A DNA stretch of 45,844 nucleotides, taken from Alphaproteobacteria bacterium. GTDB taxonomy: Bacteria; Pseudomonadota; Alphaproteobacteria; JABAAW01; JAHZMA01. Positions 17,323 through 25,703 of the stretch are shown piece after piece. The stretch is taken from positions 1 through 45,844 of the forward strand of contig JAHZMA010000032.1 of assembly GCA_022599575.1 (NCBI GenBank), given 5' to 3'. The notes under the pieces were generated by a model. The model was not told the origin of the DNA. It ran no database searches and saw only the letters and a list, made by a program, of their open reading frames with translations. Within the stretch, counting starts at the first letter, position 1; each line of letters opens with the position of its first letter. Both the position numbers and the translations under genes were made by a program.

Positions 17323-17390
17323 CGCAAATTTCATTTTATTTGCGAAATAAATGTGATAGATATTCTACCTTGAATAATATCTATCGCATT
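17323..17390. promoter_or_regulatory. Two inverted repeats in the metZ/lipoprotein gap, the larger abutting the ribosome-binding site
   Basis: The larger palindrome has 15-base arms, AATGTGATAGATATT at 17350-17364 and AATATCTATCGCATT at 17376-17390, pairing throughout with a single G-T pair across an 11-base loop. It ends 3 bases before the AGGAG (17394-17398) of the lipoprotein gene. A smaller one, CGCAAAT at 17323-17329 with ATTTGCG at 17338-17344, lies just upstream. Such dyads may be an operator for a dimeric regulator or an RNA hairpin controlling translation. They do not match Fur, RirA or Irr sites that I can recognise. Confidence 0.7.
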
Positions 17391-17406
17391 ATTAGGAGAT
17401 TAAGTT

Positions 17407-20400
17407 ATGCCAAAGTTTGTTTTTTCTATTATCACATTATTAATGTTTTCCGTGTTACTGAGTGGGTGTAGTGCAGCCGCTGAAAGTGAAGATGATACGG
17501 CATCTTCCGATGCCCCCTTTCAATCCCTTGAATCAAGCTATACTGACGCCACTCATACTGATTTACCAGAAACAGTTAATGTTAATAACTTAACCAGCTT
17601 TAAGGATGATGGACGCAATAACACAAGTAATAATGCCTTACCAGCGATTGCTGTGTTGATGACAAAAGATAATGTCAATAAAGACATCACCAATTATAGA
17701 ATCACTGGCTCGGTGGTTGAGTTTAATTATAATAACACTGGTGATTTGACTGCTGATAACTTAAATTTCTATTTTTCTGATAAAAAATATAACGTAAATA
17801 CTAATAATATTGATAATTTTGAGTTAACGATAGGTAAGATTGGCCCTGTTGCCACAAATTATATGGGGTTGGTTAATTGGCAAATGGCTGAGGCAAATGC
17901 AGAAAATAATGAAATAAATGATTATGAAGCTATCGGTTTTGCCATCACTGGTTTTGAAACAGCTACTAATAATATCCCTCTTTTTAACGAAATTGAATTC
18001 AAAGGCAAAGGCAAAGGATATTATTCTGACGGTACTACTCATCGCCATACTAACTTTGATTTTCTAGCATCTTTTACGTCTTATGGTTATCTCTCTAACA
18101 TAAATGGAAACTTAACTGTTACACATGATGGTAGCGATTCTGATCTTAATTTCTACAGCTATTTTTCTAATAGCGCAAATACAAACAAAATGAGTGAAGA
18201 AATTTCAACATCGGAATATGCGCTATCAGGCACGTTTGACGCACGTTTTTATGGCCCCTATGCAAATGAATTGGGTGGTACATTCAGCATGAATAATTAC
18301 AAGGAAAGCTATATTGGCTGGTTTGGCGCCATTCGTGTTGATGGTATTGTTTCGTTGCCGATGATTGATAAAACATTAAACAGTGAAACGCTAACGCTTG
18401 ATGATGTTACCATAAGCGATAACCATCTTTCGCTTACTGAAGTTGCCAGCAATGGCGATGGCATCACTGCTTTTAACATGAAAGCTTTAGCGGTTTATAG
18501 ACATGATGTGAAAGAATCCCCACAGCCACCCGAACAGGATTGGCTAACAACAACAATAACAGCTGATATATTGCAAACAATCAACCTTGAAAGACGGCTT
18601 GGTTCTGTGGCATCATTTACATTTAATAATGAAGGCACTCTTGCAGATGTAACGATTCATGGCATTGAAATAGATGCAAACCGACCTGCTGACCAAGCTG
18701 GTTTTTTTGGCTTTACCGCTAATTATATGGCTTATATCAATTTGAATGTAACGCAAGATGCAGGCAGTTTAACAGAGATAATCAATAATACTGAAGGCTA
18801 TATGATGGCTGGTATTGAAACTAAAACGATTGATTTAAGTGCTACTGATAATCAAGTCACATTTACAGGTAAAGGGAAAGGCACTCATATCTATAATGAT
18901 GAACGGAGTCTTTATACTTTTACAACAAATGCAACAGTTTATTTGGATAGAGAAGAATTAAAAATTGACATTACAAGCGATACTTCCACGAATAGTTCTC
19001 ATAACACTTATAACCTTAATTTATCGGTAACCACTGGCTATGCTGGCAATAACATTACCAGCGATACTATTAGAGCAAGAGATCCTAGAACTTATGCCTC
19101 CTTAACAGGCACGCTTGATGCCCGCTTTTATGGTGGTAACATGTGGGAATTAGGTGGCACATTCGCATTAATAAGTGAAAGTGGTATAACCCATTATTAT
19201 GGTGCATTTGGTGCCCACCGTAACGGCATTAGTGCGTTAACTACGCCTGATTTTACATTCAACAGCGAAACGCTAATACCTACTGTTAGCATAAGCGATA
19301 ACTATCTTTCGCTTACTGATGCTGCCAGTAATGGCGATGGCATCACTGCCTTCAACATGAAAGCTTTAGCGGTTTATAAAAATTCCAAAATAGATTATAC
19401 ACGGGCACCAAAACAAGATTGGGCAACAAGGGCTGATAAAGTACAGACATATAGCCTTGAACGGCGGCTTGGTTCTGTGGCATCACTTATATTTAATAGT
19501 GGCGGCACTGTTGCAGATTTAACAATTGATGGCATTGAAACAAATCCAAGCCAACCTGATAATCAGTCTGAGATACTTGGTTTTACCCCCGCTTATATGA
19601 CTTATATCAACTTGAAAAAAATACCAATTGAAAACATTCTTAATAATAGCGATGATGTCGCAGCCATAACCAATGATATTGATGGCTATATGATTGCTGG
19701 TATTGAAACAAAGAATGATGATATTCCCACCGATAAAAAAGCCGTTCAGTTTAAGGGTAAAGGACATGGTAATTATATCAGGTTTGATGATGCTAATATG
19801 ATTACACATAATTTTTCATATAACCTTACTACAAATGCAACAGTTGATTTTGGTGCTAAAAATGTGAACATCAACCTTAGTAGGAGTGGCACTTCCGAAA
19901 CATATGGTAACATCAGCACAGGCATTATCAGCTTTGATGGCAATGAAATTACCGCTGATGTTACCGCAACAGGTTACGCCTTAACAGGCACACTTGATGC
20001 GCGTTTTTATGGTAGTGGCGCAAAAGAATTTGGAGGTACATTCTTGCTAACAAGTGATAATAGTTATTATTATGGCGCGTTTGGTGGCAAGCAGGGAATC
20101 TCTTCAGTATTTTATGATGAAAGCATCACAACCTTCGTTACAACACCATCAATCGCCGATAATGGTTTGACCTCTTTTAGTGAGGGTGGTAGCGATGATA
20201 ATGTTTTTGCACTAGAAAATGCAGTTCAAATTTTTAATAATATATACATTGGCAAAATTACGGGTGCTGTGGTTGAATATGATTCTTCTCCTAATAAAGG
20301 CGCTTTTAAAGATTCAGGCTTAAAATTATATTTTAGTGATACAATATATGAAATAACTTCAGATGCGGATATTCATGACGACAGCCGTTTTAGCAATTAT

Positions 20401-22797
20401 TATATTAAAATCGATAATGATACAGTCATCGATAGTGGTAGTAAGTTACGTCCTAGCGAATTAACATTAAACACATCAGCTAGACACAAAACTGACGAGC
20501 TTAAGGCAGATTATATGGCATCAGTTGTTTGGAACGGGAATGGTGGTTATGGTTTTGCCACCACTGGTTTTGAGACTATTGGTAATGATATTCCTGGTAT
20601 TGATGAGGCAAAATTTAAAGGCGCAGGCCGTGGGCAATATTCTAGCACTGTAGCGTCGACTGTTTCTACTTATTTTGGCTTCACCGCAAATATTGATTTT
20701 ACCGAACGCACAGCAAGGCTATTTAGTTTTTATACATGTGCACATCCCTACAGAGCTGATAACAGTTGCTATAATAAAAGAGATGATCTTACTTTCCGTG
20801 GCACATTAAGCTATCAGCCAAAAACCAATGCTTTTACTGGCACGATTTCAAGCGGTAATTTAATAGGCACAGCCGATGCACGTTTTTACGGACCTGCGGC
20901 AAATGAGTTTGGCGGCACTTTCGCCATCTATAGCGGTGAGGCAGCCCATGTTGGCTTTTTTATGAGTGGACGGGACTATATCATCGCTGCTGATACAGAA
21001 GAAGTTACAACTGTGACGACCATTACTGACTTCCCTACAGGCATCAATAAAAACAACCTCACTGGTTTTAATGATGCAAACCGCGTTGTTGCAGGCACTG
21101 GCACAACTGGCAATGCCCTAAAAATAACTGATATTGTGCGGGTAACAAGGGATGTTACTACCAAGATAATCACCAGCGATATCATCAAGGGTGCGGTGGT
21201 TGAATTTGACTATAAGAATGATGGTGATTTTGCAGATGATGGCGCAACATTATATTTTATTGATAAAAAATATGATGTTACGGGTACTGGCAATATTAAT
21301 GCAATTCTTTCTGCCACTGCAAGCAGTGGTACCGCTATGCTTTACAGTTTTGCTTTAAGCAGAACGAGCTCCGATTTTTTTGGTTTTACAGCAAATTATA
21401 TGGCGGGGCTAAGCTGGCGTGACGCGAGGAGAAATAGTTTTAGCTATGGTATCACGGGTTTTGAAACCAAGTCTGATGATTTTCCTGGCACTGGTAACGC
21501 CCAGTTTACAGGTCTAGGCTATGGAAAACATTATACTTTGGCAGAAGAGTATTACTTTAATATAACGGCCGATATTGATTTTGGCGACAGCAAATCGGTA
21601 ACTTTAACAAGTTCAAACACATGCGACTATAGATATACGTTTTTTTGCGGTGATACATATAAACGAACATCTTATAATTTCACAGGCACATTAAACTATA
21701 ATACTAACACAAAGGCGCTGACTGGAACGCTTACAACGACTTCAGGATTTAAAGGTGATGCTTACGCCCGTTTTTATGGCACAGGCACTAATGGCGCAAA
21801 AGAAATAGGTGGCACTTTTAATTTTGAGAGAGTCTTTTTGGGCTATTTCGGTGTTTCGCGCTATATAACATCGCATAGTGATATTGCAACTGCCAATGAT
21901 ATTGGCGCGCCAACAACATTTAATCAGGATAATTTAACAGGCTTTAATGATTCAAACCGTGTTACACATGGGACGCCTAAAGAGGATATTGCGCTAAAAG
22001 CCACTGCTGTAGAGATAGTAAAGGATATTAGCAACATCACCATCACCACTCGCAAAATCAGCGATGCTGTGGTTGAGTTTGATTATGCCACCAGCACTAA
22101 TTTTGCCAATACGGGATTGATTTTCTATTTTGCTGATAGAAAATATGAAGTTACCGCTGGTGATGGTCAGCAGGATTATATTACTGCCACGACGATTGAT
22201 AGCGGTAGCGCAGATAATCCAACCGAATTTGGGGTGCAAAGACATGGTAATAGTGTTTTCGGCTACAGAACAAGCCATATGGCATTGGTTTATTGGGAGT
22301 TAGATGAGGCTGGTTATGATAGCAAAGGTTTTGCCATCACTGGTTTTGAAACAACAGATAATGGGGTTGGTGGCACTATTCCTAGCACTGGCATTGCCGA
22401 ATTTAAAGGCAAAGGACAGGGTCAGCATTATTACCGTACCGTTAGTGACGATGTTTACTTTGATGTAACAGCCAATGTTGATTTCAGCACTGGCAATGTA
22501 GCCCTAATCGGTGAAAATACATGTAATTCTAGACAGCTTTCTAATTGCAGAAGCGCAGCCAATCTACGACCTCATCTTGATTTCACTGCCAACATATTAG
22601 AATATGATGTAGGCATGAATAATATCAGCGGCATGATTGAAACCGCGGGCGATGCTGATAATGGTATCGAAAAATTAACAGGCACGGCTGATGCAAGATT
22701 TTACGGACCAAATACAGAAGAATTAGGCGGCACGTTCAGCATGAGTAATAGTGACGCAGGTTATATCGGCTATTTTGGTGCGAAGAAAGAAGAGTAG
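17407..22797 (+). CDS. Giant surface lipoprotein with six tandem TbpB-like beta-barrel modules
   Basis: The 1796-residue protein opens with a lipoprotein signal ending LLSGC (lipid-carrying C21). It then repeats one module six times, each closing with the hallmark of TbpB-like surface lipoproteins: an Ala-Arg-Phe-Tyr-Gly strand, then E-L/F/I-GGTF and a G-x-F-G-type end. The first residue of the DARFYG-type motif is at 278, 571, 864, 1157, 1453 and 1762, a period of 293, 293, 293, 296 and 309. Most modules also carry GFETxxNDIP-like and FKGKGxG segments. Modules 2 and 3 share an opening (GDGITAFNMKALAVY) that differs from modules 1, 4, 5 and 6 (NNLTGFND... AVVEFDY). The only cysteines besides C21 are three close pairs in modules 4-6. 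The gene stands alone with AGGAG at 17394. No Slam exporter or TonB receptor is nearby. Ligand unknown. Confidence 0.85.
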   Translation: MPKFVFSIITLLMFSVLLSGCSAAAESEDDTASSDAPFQSLESSYTDATHTDLPETVNVNNLTSFKDDGRNNTSNNALPAIAVLMTKDNVNKDITNYRITGSVVEFNYNNTGDLTADNLNFYFSDKKYNVNTNNIDNFELTIGKIGPVATNYMGLVNWQMAEANAENNEINDYEAIGFAITGFETATNNIPLFNEIEFKGKGKGYYSDGTTHRHTNFDFLASFTSYGYLSNINGNLTVTHDGSDSDLNFYSYFSNSANTNKMSEEISTSEYALSGTFDARFYGPYANELGGTFSMNNYKESYIGWFGAIRVDGIVSLPMIDKTLNSETLTLDDVTISDNHLSLTEVASNGDGITAFNMKALAVYRHDVKESPQPPEQDWLTTTITADILQTINLERRLGSVASFTFNNEGTLADVTIHGIEIDANRPADQAGFFGFTANYMAYINLNVTQDAGSLTEIINNTEGYMMAGIETKTIDLSATDNQVTFTGKGKGTHIYNDERSLYTFTTNATVYLDREELKIDITSDTSTNSSHNTYNLNLSVTTGYAGNNITSDTIRARDPRTYASLTGTLDARFYGGNMWELGGTFALISESGITHYYGAFGAHRNGISALTTPDFTFNSETLIPTVSISDNYLSLTDAASNGDGITAFNMKALAVYKNSKIDYTRAPKQDWATRADKVQTYSLERRLGSVASLIFNSGGTVADLTIDGIETNPSQPDNQSEILGFTPAYMTYINLKKIPIENILNNSDDVAAITNDIDGYMIAGIETKNDDIPTDKKAVQFKGKGHGNYIRFDDANMITHNFSYNLTTNATVDFGAKNVNINLSRSGTSETYGNISTGIISFDGNEITADVTATGYALTGTLDARFYGSGAKEFGGTFLLTSDNSYYYGAFGGKQGISSVFYDESITTFVTTPSIADNGLTSFSEGGSDDNVFALENAVQIFNNIYIGKITGAVVEYDSSPNKGAFKDSGLKLYFSDTIYEITSDADIHDDSRFSNYYIKIDNDTVIDSGSKLRPSELTLNTSARHKTDELKADYMASVVWNGNGGYGFATTGFETIGNDIPGIDEAKFKGAGRGQYSSTVASTVSTYFGFTANIDFTERTARLFSFYTCAHPYRADNSCYNKRDDLTFRGTLSYQPKTNAFTGTISSGNLIGTADARFYGPAANEFGGTFAIYSGEAAHVGFFMSGRDYIIAADTEEVTTVTTITDFPTGINKNNLTGFNDANRVVAGTGTTGNALKITDIVRVTRDVTTKIITSDIIKGAVVEFDYKNDGDFADDGATLYFIDKKYDVTGTGNINAILSATASSGTAMLYSFALSRTSSDFFGFTANYMAGLSWRDARRNSFSYGITGFETKSDDFPGTGNAQFTGLGYGKHYTLAEEYYFNITADIDFGDSKSVTLTSSNTCDYRYTFFCGDTYKRTSYNFTGTLNYNTNTKALTGTLTTTSGFKGDAYARFYGTGTNGAKEIGGTFNFERVFLGYFGVSRYITSHSDIATANDIGAPTTFNQDNLTGFNDSNRVTHGTPKEDIALKATAVEIVKDISNITITTRKISDAVVEFDYATSTNFANTGLIFYFADRKYEVTAGDGQQDYITATTIDSGSADNPTEFGVQRHGNSVFGYRTSHMALVYWELDEAGYDSKGFAITGFETTDNGVGGTIPSTGIAEFKGKGQGQHYYRTVSDDVYFDVTANVDFSTGNVALIGENTCNSRQLSNCRSAANLRPHLDFTANILEYDVGMNNISGMIETAGDADNGIEKLTGTADARFYGPNTEELGGTFSMSNSDAGYIGYFGAKKEE

Positions 22798-22850
22798 GCA
22801 AGTTTAACGGAAAATAATATCAGGATTGTCGCCCAATTAAGCCAAAAAAA

Positions 22851-23270
22851 TTAGGCTTGCCGCCAAGGCAGTCCTGATACTTTCCAACCGCCGATATTGC
22901 TACGCTTGCCTGTTTCATCTAAACATCCATCAAACCCATCGCTAATATTATAGCATTGCGTAAAGCCTTGCCCCGTTGCCATGATTGCCGCCATCATCGA
23001 TCTTTGCCCACTGCGACATAAAAACAGCAATTCATCATCTGGTTGCGCGCCTTGTTGCTTTAATTGCGCCATAAAATTCGCATTGGGTGCCATATCAGGA
23101 TAGCACACCCATTCGATGCAAATCACTTCTTTACAACATTCCTGTAATTGTGGCAGACCCACAAAGCACCATTCGGCAGTGGTGCGGACATCTATCAATT
23201 TCGCCTGCGGGTTATCTTGCAATTTCTGCCATGCTTGGTTGGGCGTAATATCGCCTTTATAGTTATTCAT
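22851..23270 (-). CDS. Rhodanese-like domain protein
   Basis: Single-domain sulfurtransferase-fold protein of 139 residues. It has the opening AKLIDVRTTAEWCFVGLP typical of rhodaneses and the active-site loop LFLCRSGQRSMMAA with catalytic cysteine in CRSGQR, then ISDGFDGCLDETGKR and a C-terminal GWKVSGLPW. It lacks a signal peptide, so it is cytoplasmic. Its ATG overlaps the stop of the upstream glutathione transferase gene (ATGA), so the two are translationally coupled. A role in sulfur or thiol handling is likely; the acceptor is not evident. Confidence 0.9.
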   Translation of the reverse strand: MNNYKGDITPNQAWQKLQDNPQAKLIDVRTTAEWCFVGLPQLQECCKEVICIEWVCYPDMAPNANFMAQLKQQGAQPDDELLFLCRSGQRSMMAAIMATGQGFTQCYNISDGFDGCLDETGKRSNIGGWKVSGLPWRQA

Positions 23271-23920
23271 GTTTTTATCCCTCTCATTTCATCTTCAGCC
23301 AGTTTGCACCATGCTTGCACCGCCTGATGCTTCATCACTGCCTGCAAATATTGCTGATGCTGGCATGGAAGTTGATAGGTGATAAAGCGCGTTACCACTG
23401 GTGCATAGATTATATCGGCAAAGGTAAATTCATCGCCTAGTAAAAATTGCCCGCCAAATTGCTGAAATGATTTTTGCCATAATTCATTGATACGCGCCAC
23501 ATCGGCAAGCACGGCATCGCTGGCACTAAAATCAGCTACTTTTGTTACAATATCCATCGGACAATCGCCACGAAGCGCAGAAAAACCGCTGTGCATTTCT
23601 TGCGTTATCACCTTGCCCCACCATAAAGCATCATCATGAGCGGGCAGGAATTTTGCGGTTTTATGTTTGGCGGCAAGATAATCAATAATCACCGTGCTTT
23701 CCCATATCACCTTATCACCATCAAATAATACTGGCACTGTGCGCGCACCACCGCCTGCACCAATAATCTCTTCGGTGCGCCCTTCCATTTTTAGATTCAC
23801 ATAGGTGAGCGCGAAATCATCAATCAGCCCTTGCATTTTCAGCATATAGAGCGGTAACCAGCCACGCATCGACCATGATGACCAATTATAGTTACCAATC
23901 ACAAGACGATAATTTGACAT
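23267..23920 (-). CDS. Glutathione S-transferase family protein
   Basis: 217-residue GST. The thioredoxin-like N-terminal domain has LVIGNYNWSSWSMRGWLPLY, with serines in the position of the catalytic Ser/Tyr, followed by GARTVPVLFDGDKVIWESTV, the cis-proline and glutathione gamma-glutamyl binding Glu-Ser. The helical C-terminal half has FGGQFLLGDEFTFADIIYAP, the N-capping motif. It sits between an ATP-grasp gene 20 bases upstream and a coupled rhodanese gene downstream, probably one transcript. The NYNWSSWSMR opening is typical of a GST subgroup in proteobacteria; the substrate is unknown. Confidence 0.9.
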   Translation of the reverse strand: MSNYRLVIGNYNWSSWSMRGWLPLYMLKMQGLIDDFALTYVNLKMEGRTEEIIGAGGGARTVPVLFDGDKVIWESTVIIDYLAAKHKTAKFLPAHDDALWWGKVITQEMHSGFSALRGDCPMDIVTKVADFSASDAVLADVARINELWQKSFQQFGGQFLLGDEFTFADIIYAPVVTRFITYQLPCQHQQYLQAVMKHQAVQAWCKLAEDEMRGIKT

Positions 23921-23940
23921 GATATATTCTCCCTCTTTCG

Positions 23941-25083
23941 TTAGCTAGAGACTGTATAAATCCGATTGCGTTTACTTTCGGCACGAAAAGCCCGCCACAG
24001 CGATAATGAAGATGGTTTTTTATATGTCTGTTGCCGCCTTACCTGATGCCCGATTTTGAATAACAGCGAGATTTGCAAAAATATGCCAATCCATGCACGC
24101 CATAGGCTACCTTCAGGGTCCCAAATATGCGTCATTTCCGCACCCGCGCCGTTAAATTCAATAATCTTAAAATTCTTACCTTGCTTGAAATCATCTAGCG
24201 AACGGCATTTAATATCAATCCTACCATAATAAAAATTAGGAATATCTTGCGTTAATCGATCAATTTGCGCCACCAGCGCATCATCAATCAGCGCTTCACC
24301 ATCACGAAATATCGTACCCGATGTATGGCTGCCCACCGCTGTAGCACGAAAATAACTATCTTCTGGCAAAACATCATCTAGCATTTTGCCATAGCGCATT
24401 TCACAGCGCGATAATAACCGTTTTGTTGCCGCATTTTTATGCAATAATTCGCGAATGGTTTGGGTGCCATCGCCACTTAATAGAAACGGATATTTTAATG
24501 TGAGTGATGGCACTCTAAACGCACCCGTTTCAGGGGAGCGGACATAAAAAATACCAATTTCTTCAGGATAATCAGCAAATTCGCAGATTAAGAAATATTC
24601 ATCATGCGGATAATCGCGGGCATAATCTATCAGCATATCCATATCGGTCAGCAATTTAACGCCGAACCCCTTACAGCCAATATCTGGCTTGGCAATCATC
24701 GGGAATTTCAGTCCCGTATCTTTCACCGCTTGTTGCAATTTTTGTTTATTTAAGCCATCATTATGCAATCGGCAAAATATTGGCACATATTGTTTGAGTG
24801 GCGTTGTCTGAAATTGTTCGTAAATAGATGATTTTGTTTCATTCACCATACCGCCCAAACTGATGCTAGGATTCACCAAGCAAGGCAGAGTCCAGCTACG
24901 GTAGTAAATTGCCAAACACACCCACCAGAAAAAACCGGGCAGATAAAACAACCACGCAGGAAGCGATTCAGCAGGGCTTAACCTTATATTTTTAGGCAAA
25001 GGCGGGAAGCAAGGTTGGAAACCTTCTAGCGCACTTTTCTCAATAATTGGGGAAAGCCATAATTTTTTATTTATATTACCCAT
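23941..25083 (-). CDS. ATP-grasp fold protein of unknown substrate
   Basis: 380-residue protein. A short hydrophobic stretch (residues about 43-62) could be a membrane segment. The ATP-grasp region runs from about residue 130 to 325: FPMIAKPDIGCKGFGVKLL supplies the lysine and glycine-rich loop, EYFLICEFADYPEEIGIFYV the adenine-binding strand, and NFKIIEFNGAGAEMTHIWDP the metal-binding Glu and Asn. This is the D-Ala-D-Ala ligase/carboxylate-amine ligase style of fold, but it is not one of the named ligases. It is the first gene of the group with GST and rhodanese and is divergent from DUF1489 across 44 bases. The link with a GST suggests a glutathione- or peptide-like substrate, which is inference. 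Confidence 0.75.
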   Translation of the reverse strand: MGNINKKLWLSPIIEKSALEGFQPCFPPLPKNIRLSPAESLPAWLFYLPGFFWWVCLAIYYRSWTLPCLVNPSISLGGMVNETKSSIYEQFQTTPLKQYVPIFCRLHNDGLNKQKLQQAVKDTGLKFPMIAKPDIGCKGFGVKLLTDMDMLIDYARDYPHDEYFLICEFADYPEEIGIFYVRSPETGAFRVPSLTLKYPFLLSGDGTQTIRELLHKNAATKRLLSRCEMRYGKMLDDVLPEDSYFRATAVGSHTSGTIFRDGEALIDDALVAQIDRLTQDIPNFYYGRIDIKCRSLDDFKQGKNFKIIEFNGAGAEMTHIWDPEGSLWRAWIGIFLQISLLFKIGHQVRRQQTYKKPSSLSLWRAFRAESKRNRIYTVSS

Positions 25084-25127
25084 AGTTTGCTAGTATAGTG
25101 TTGTTGGTGAGGAAAAAAAAGTAAAAA

Positions 25128-25583
25128 ATGCAAAAGTTAAACTTAAAAAAATTATGTGTTGGTAGTGACGGTATTGAAGCCATGACACTATGGCAAAAAC
25201 AGCTATGCGCGCAACAACAAAACATAAAGCCGAATGCTGATAGTCCGTTTCAGCATCTGATTCTGCCTTATCATGATACCCGCAATATGCCACGCCAAGC
25301 AGATTCGTTACAAGGTGGCTCGCTTTACTGGATACGTAAGAAAAAATTCTTTGCGCGCCAGAAAATTCATCTGCTAGAAGCGCGCCAGAATGATGAGGGC
25401 AAGAAATTTTGTCGTATTTGGTTGCAACCCGAAATCATTGCAGTAGAATCGATGCGCGACCGTATCTTTCAAGGCTGGCGCTATCTGAAAGTAGAAGATA
25501 GCCCTGCCGATAAAAATAGCGGTAATGTTGTAGAAGATACCGAAGATATGCAACGCGAATTACAACGATTAGGATTGCTATAG
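25128..25583 (+). CDS. DUF1489 family protein
   Basis: 151-residue conserved protein of alphaproteobacteria with no known function. The family pattern is visible: LNLKKLCVGSDGIEAMTLWQ at the N-terminus, DTRNMPRQADSLQGGSLYWI and KKKFFARQKIHLLEARQNDE in the middle, and CRIWLQPEIIAVESMRDRIF with FQGWRYLKVEDSPAD near the end. No signal peptide or membrane segment. GAGG lies about 14 bases before the ATG, rather far for a ribosome-binding site. It stands alone between the divergent ATP-grasp gene and the lipid-modification unit. Confidence 0.85.
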   Translation: MQKLNLKKLCVGSDGIEAMTLWQKQLCAQQQNIKPNADSPFQHLILPYHDTRNMPRQADSLQGGSLYWIRKKKFFARQKIHLLEARQNDEGKKFCRIWLQPEIIAVESMRDRIFQGWRYLKVEDSPADKNSGNVVEDTEDMQRELQRLGLL

Positions 25584-25703
25584 CAACACTAAATTTGGAT
25601 GAAATCTATTCAAAATTATCGATGCATGGCAAATATCGACAATAATATGTGTATTATTACAACATTTTAATTTTTTAGCCATACTATATGCTATAAGGTG
25701 GTT

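Noticed and set aside
17242-17406. SAM-II riboswitch before metZ
   Set aside because: The conserved pseudoknot elements could not be found in the minus-strand leader; the palindrome there is better explained as serving the lipoprotein gene.
17407-22797. Autotransporter or RTX adhesin for the giant repeat protein
   Set aside because: There is a lipobox but no translocator barrel at the C-terminus and no GGxGxDxxx nonapeptides; the repeats end with a TbpB-like ARFYG...GGTF motif.
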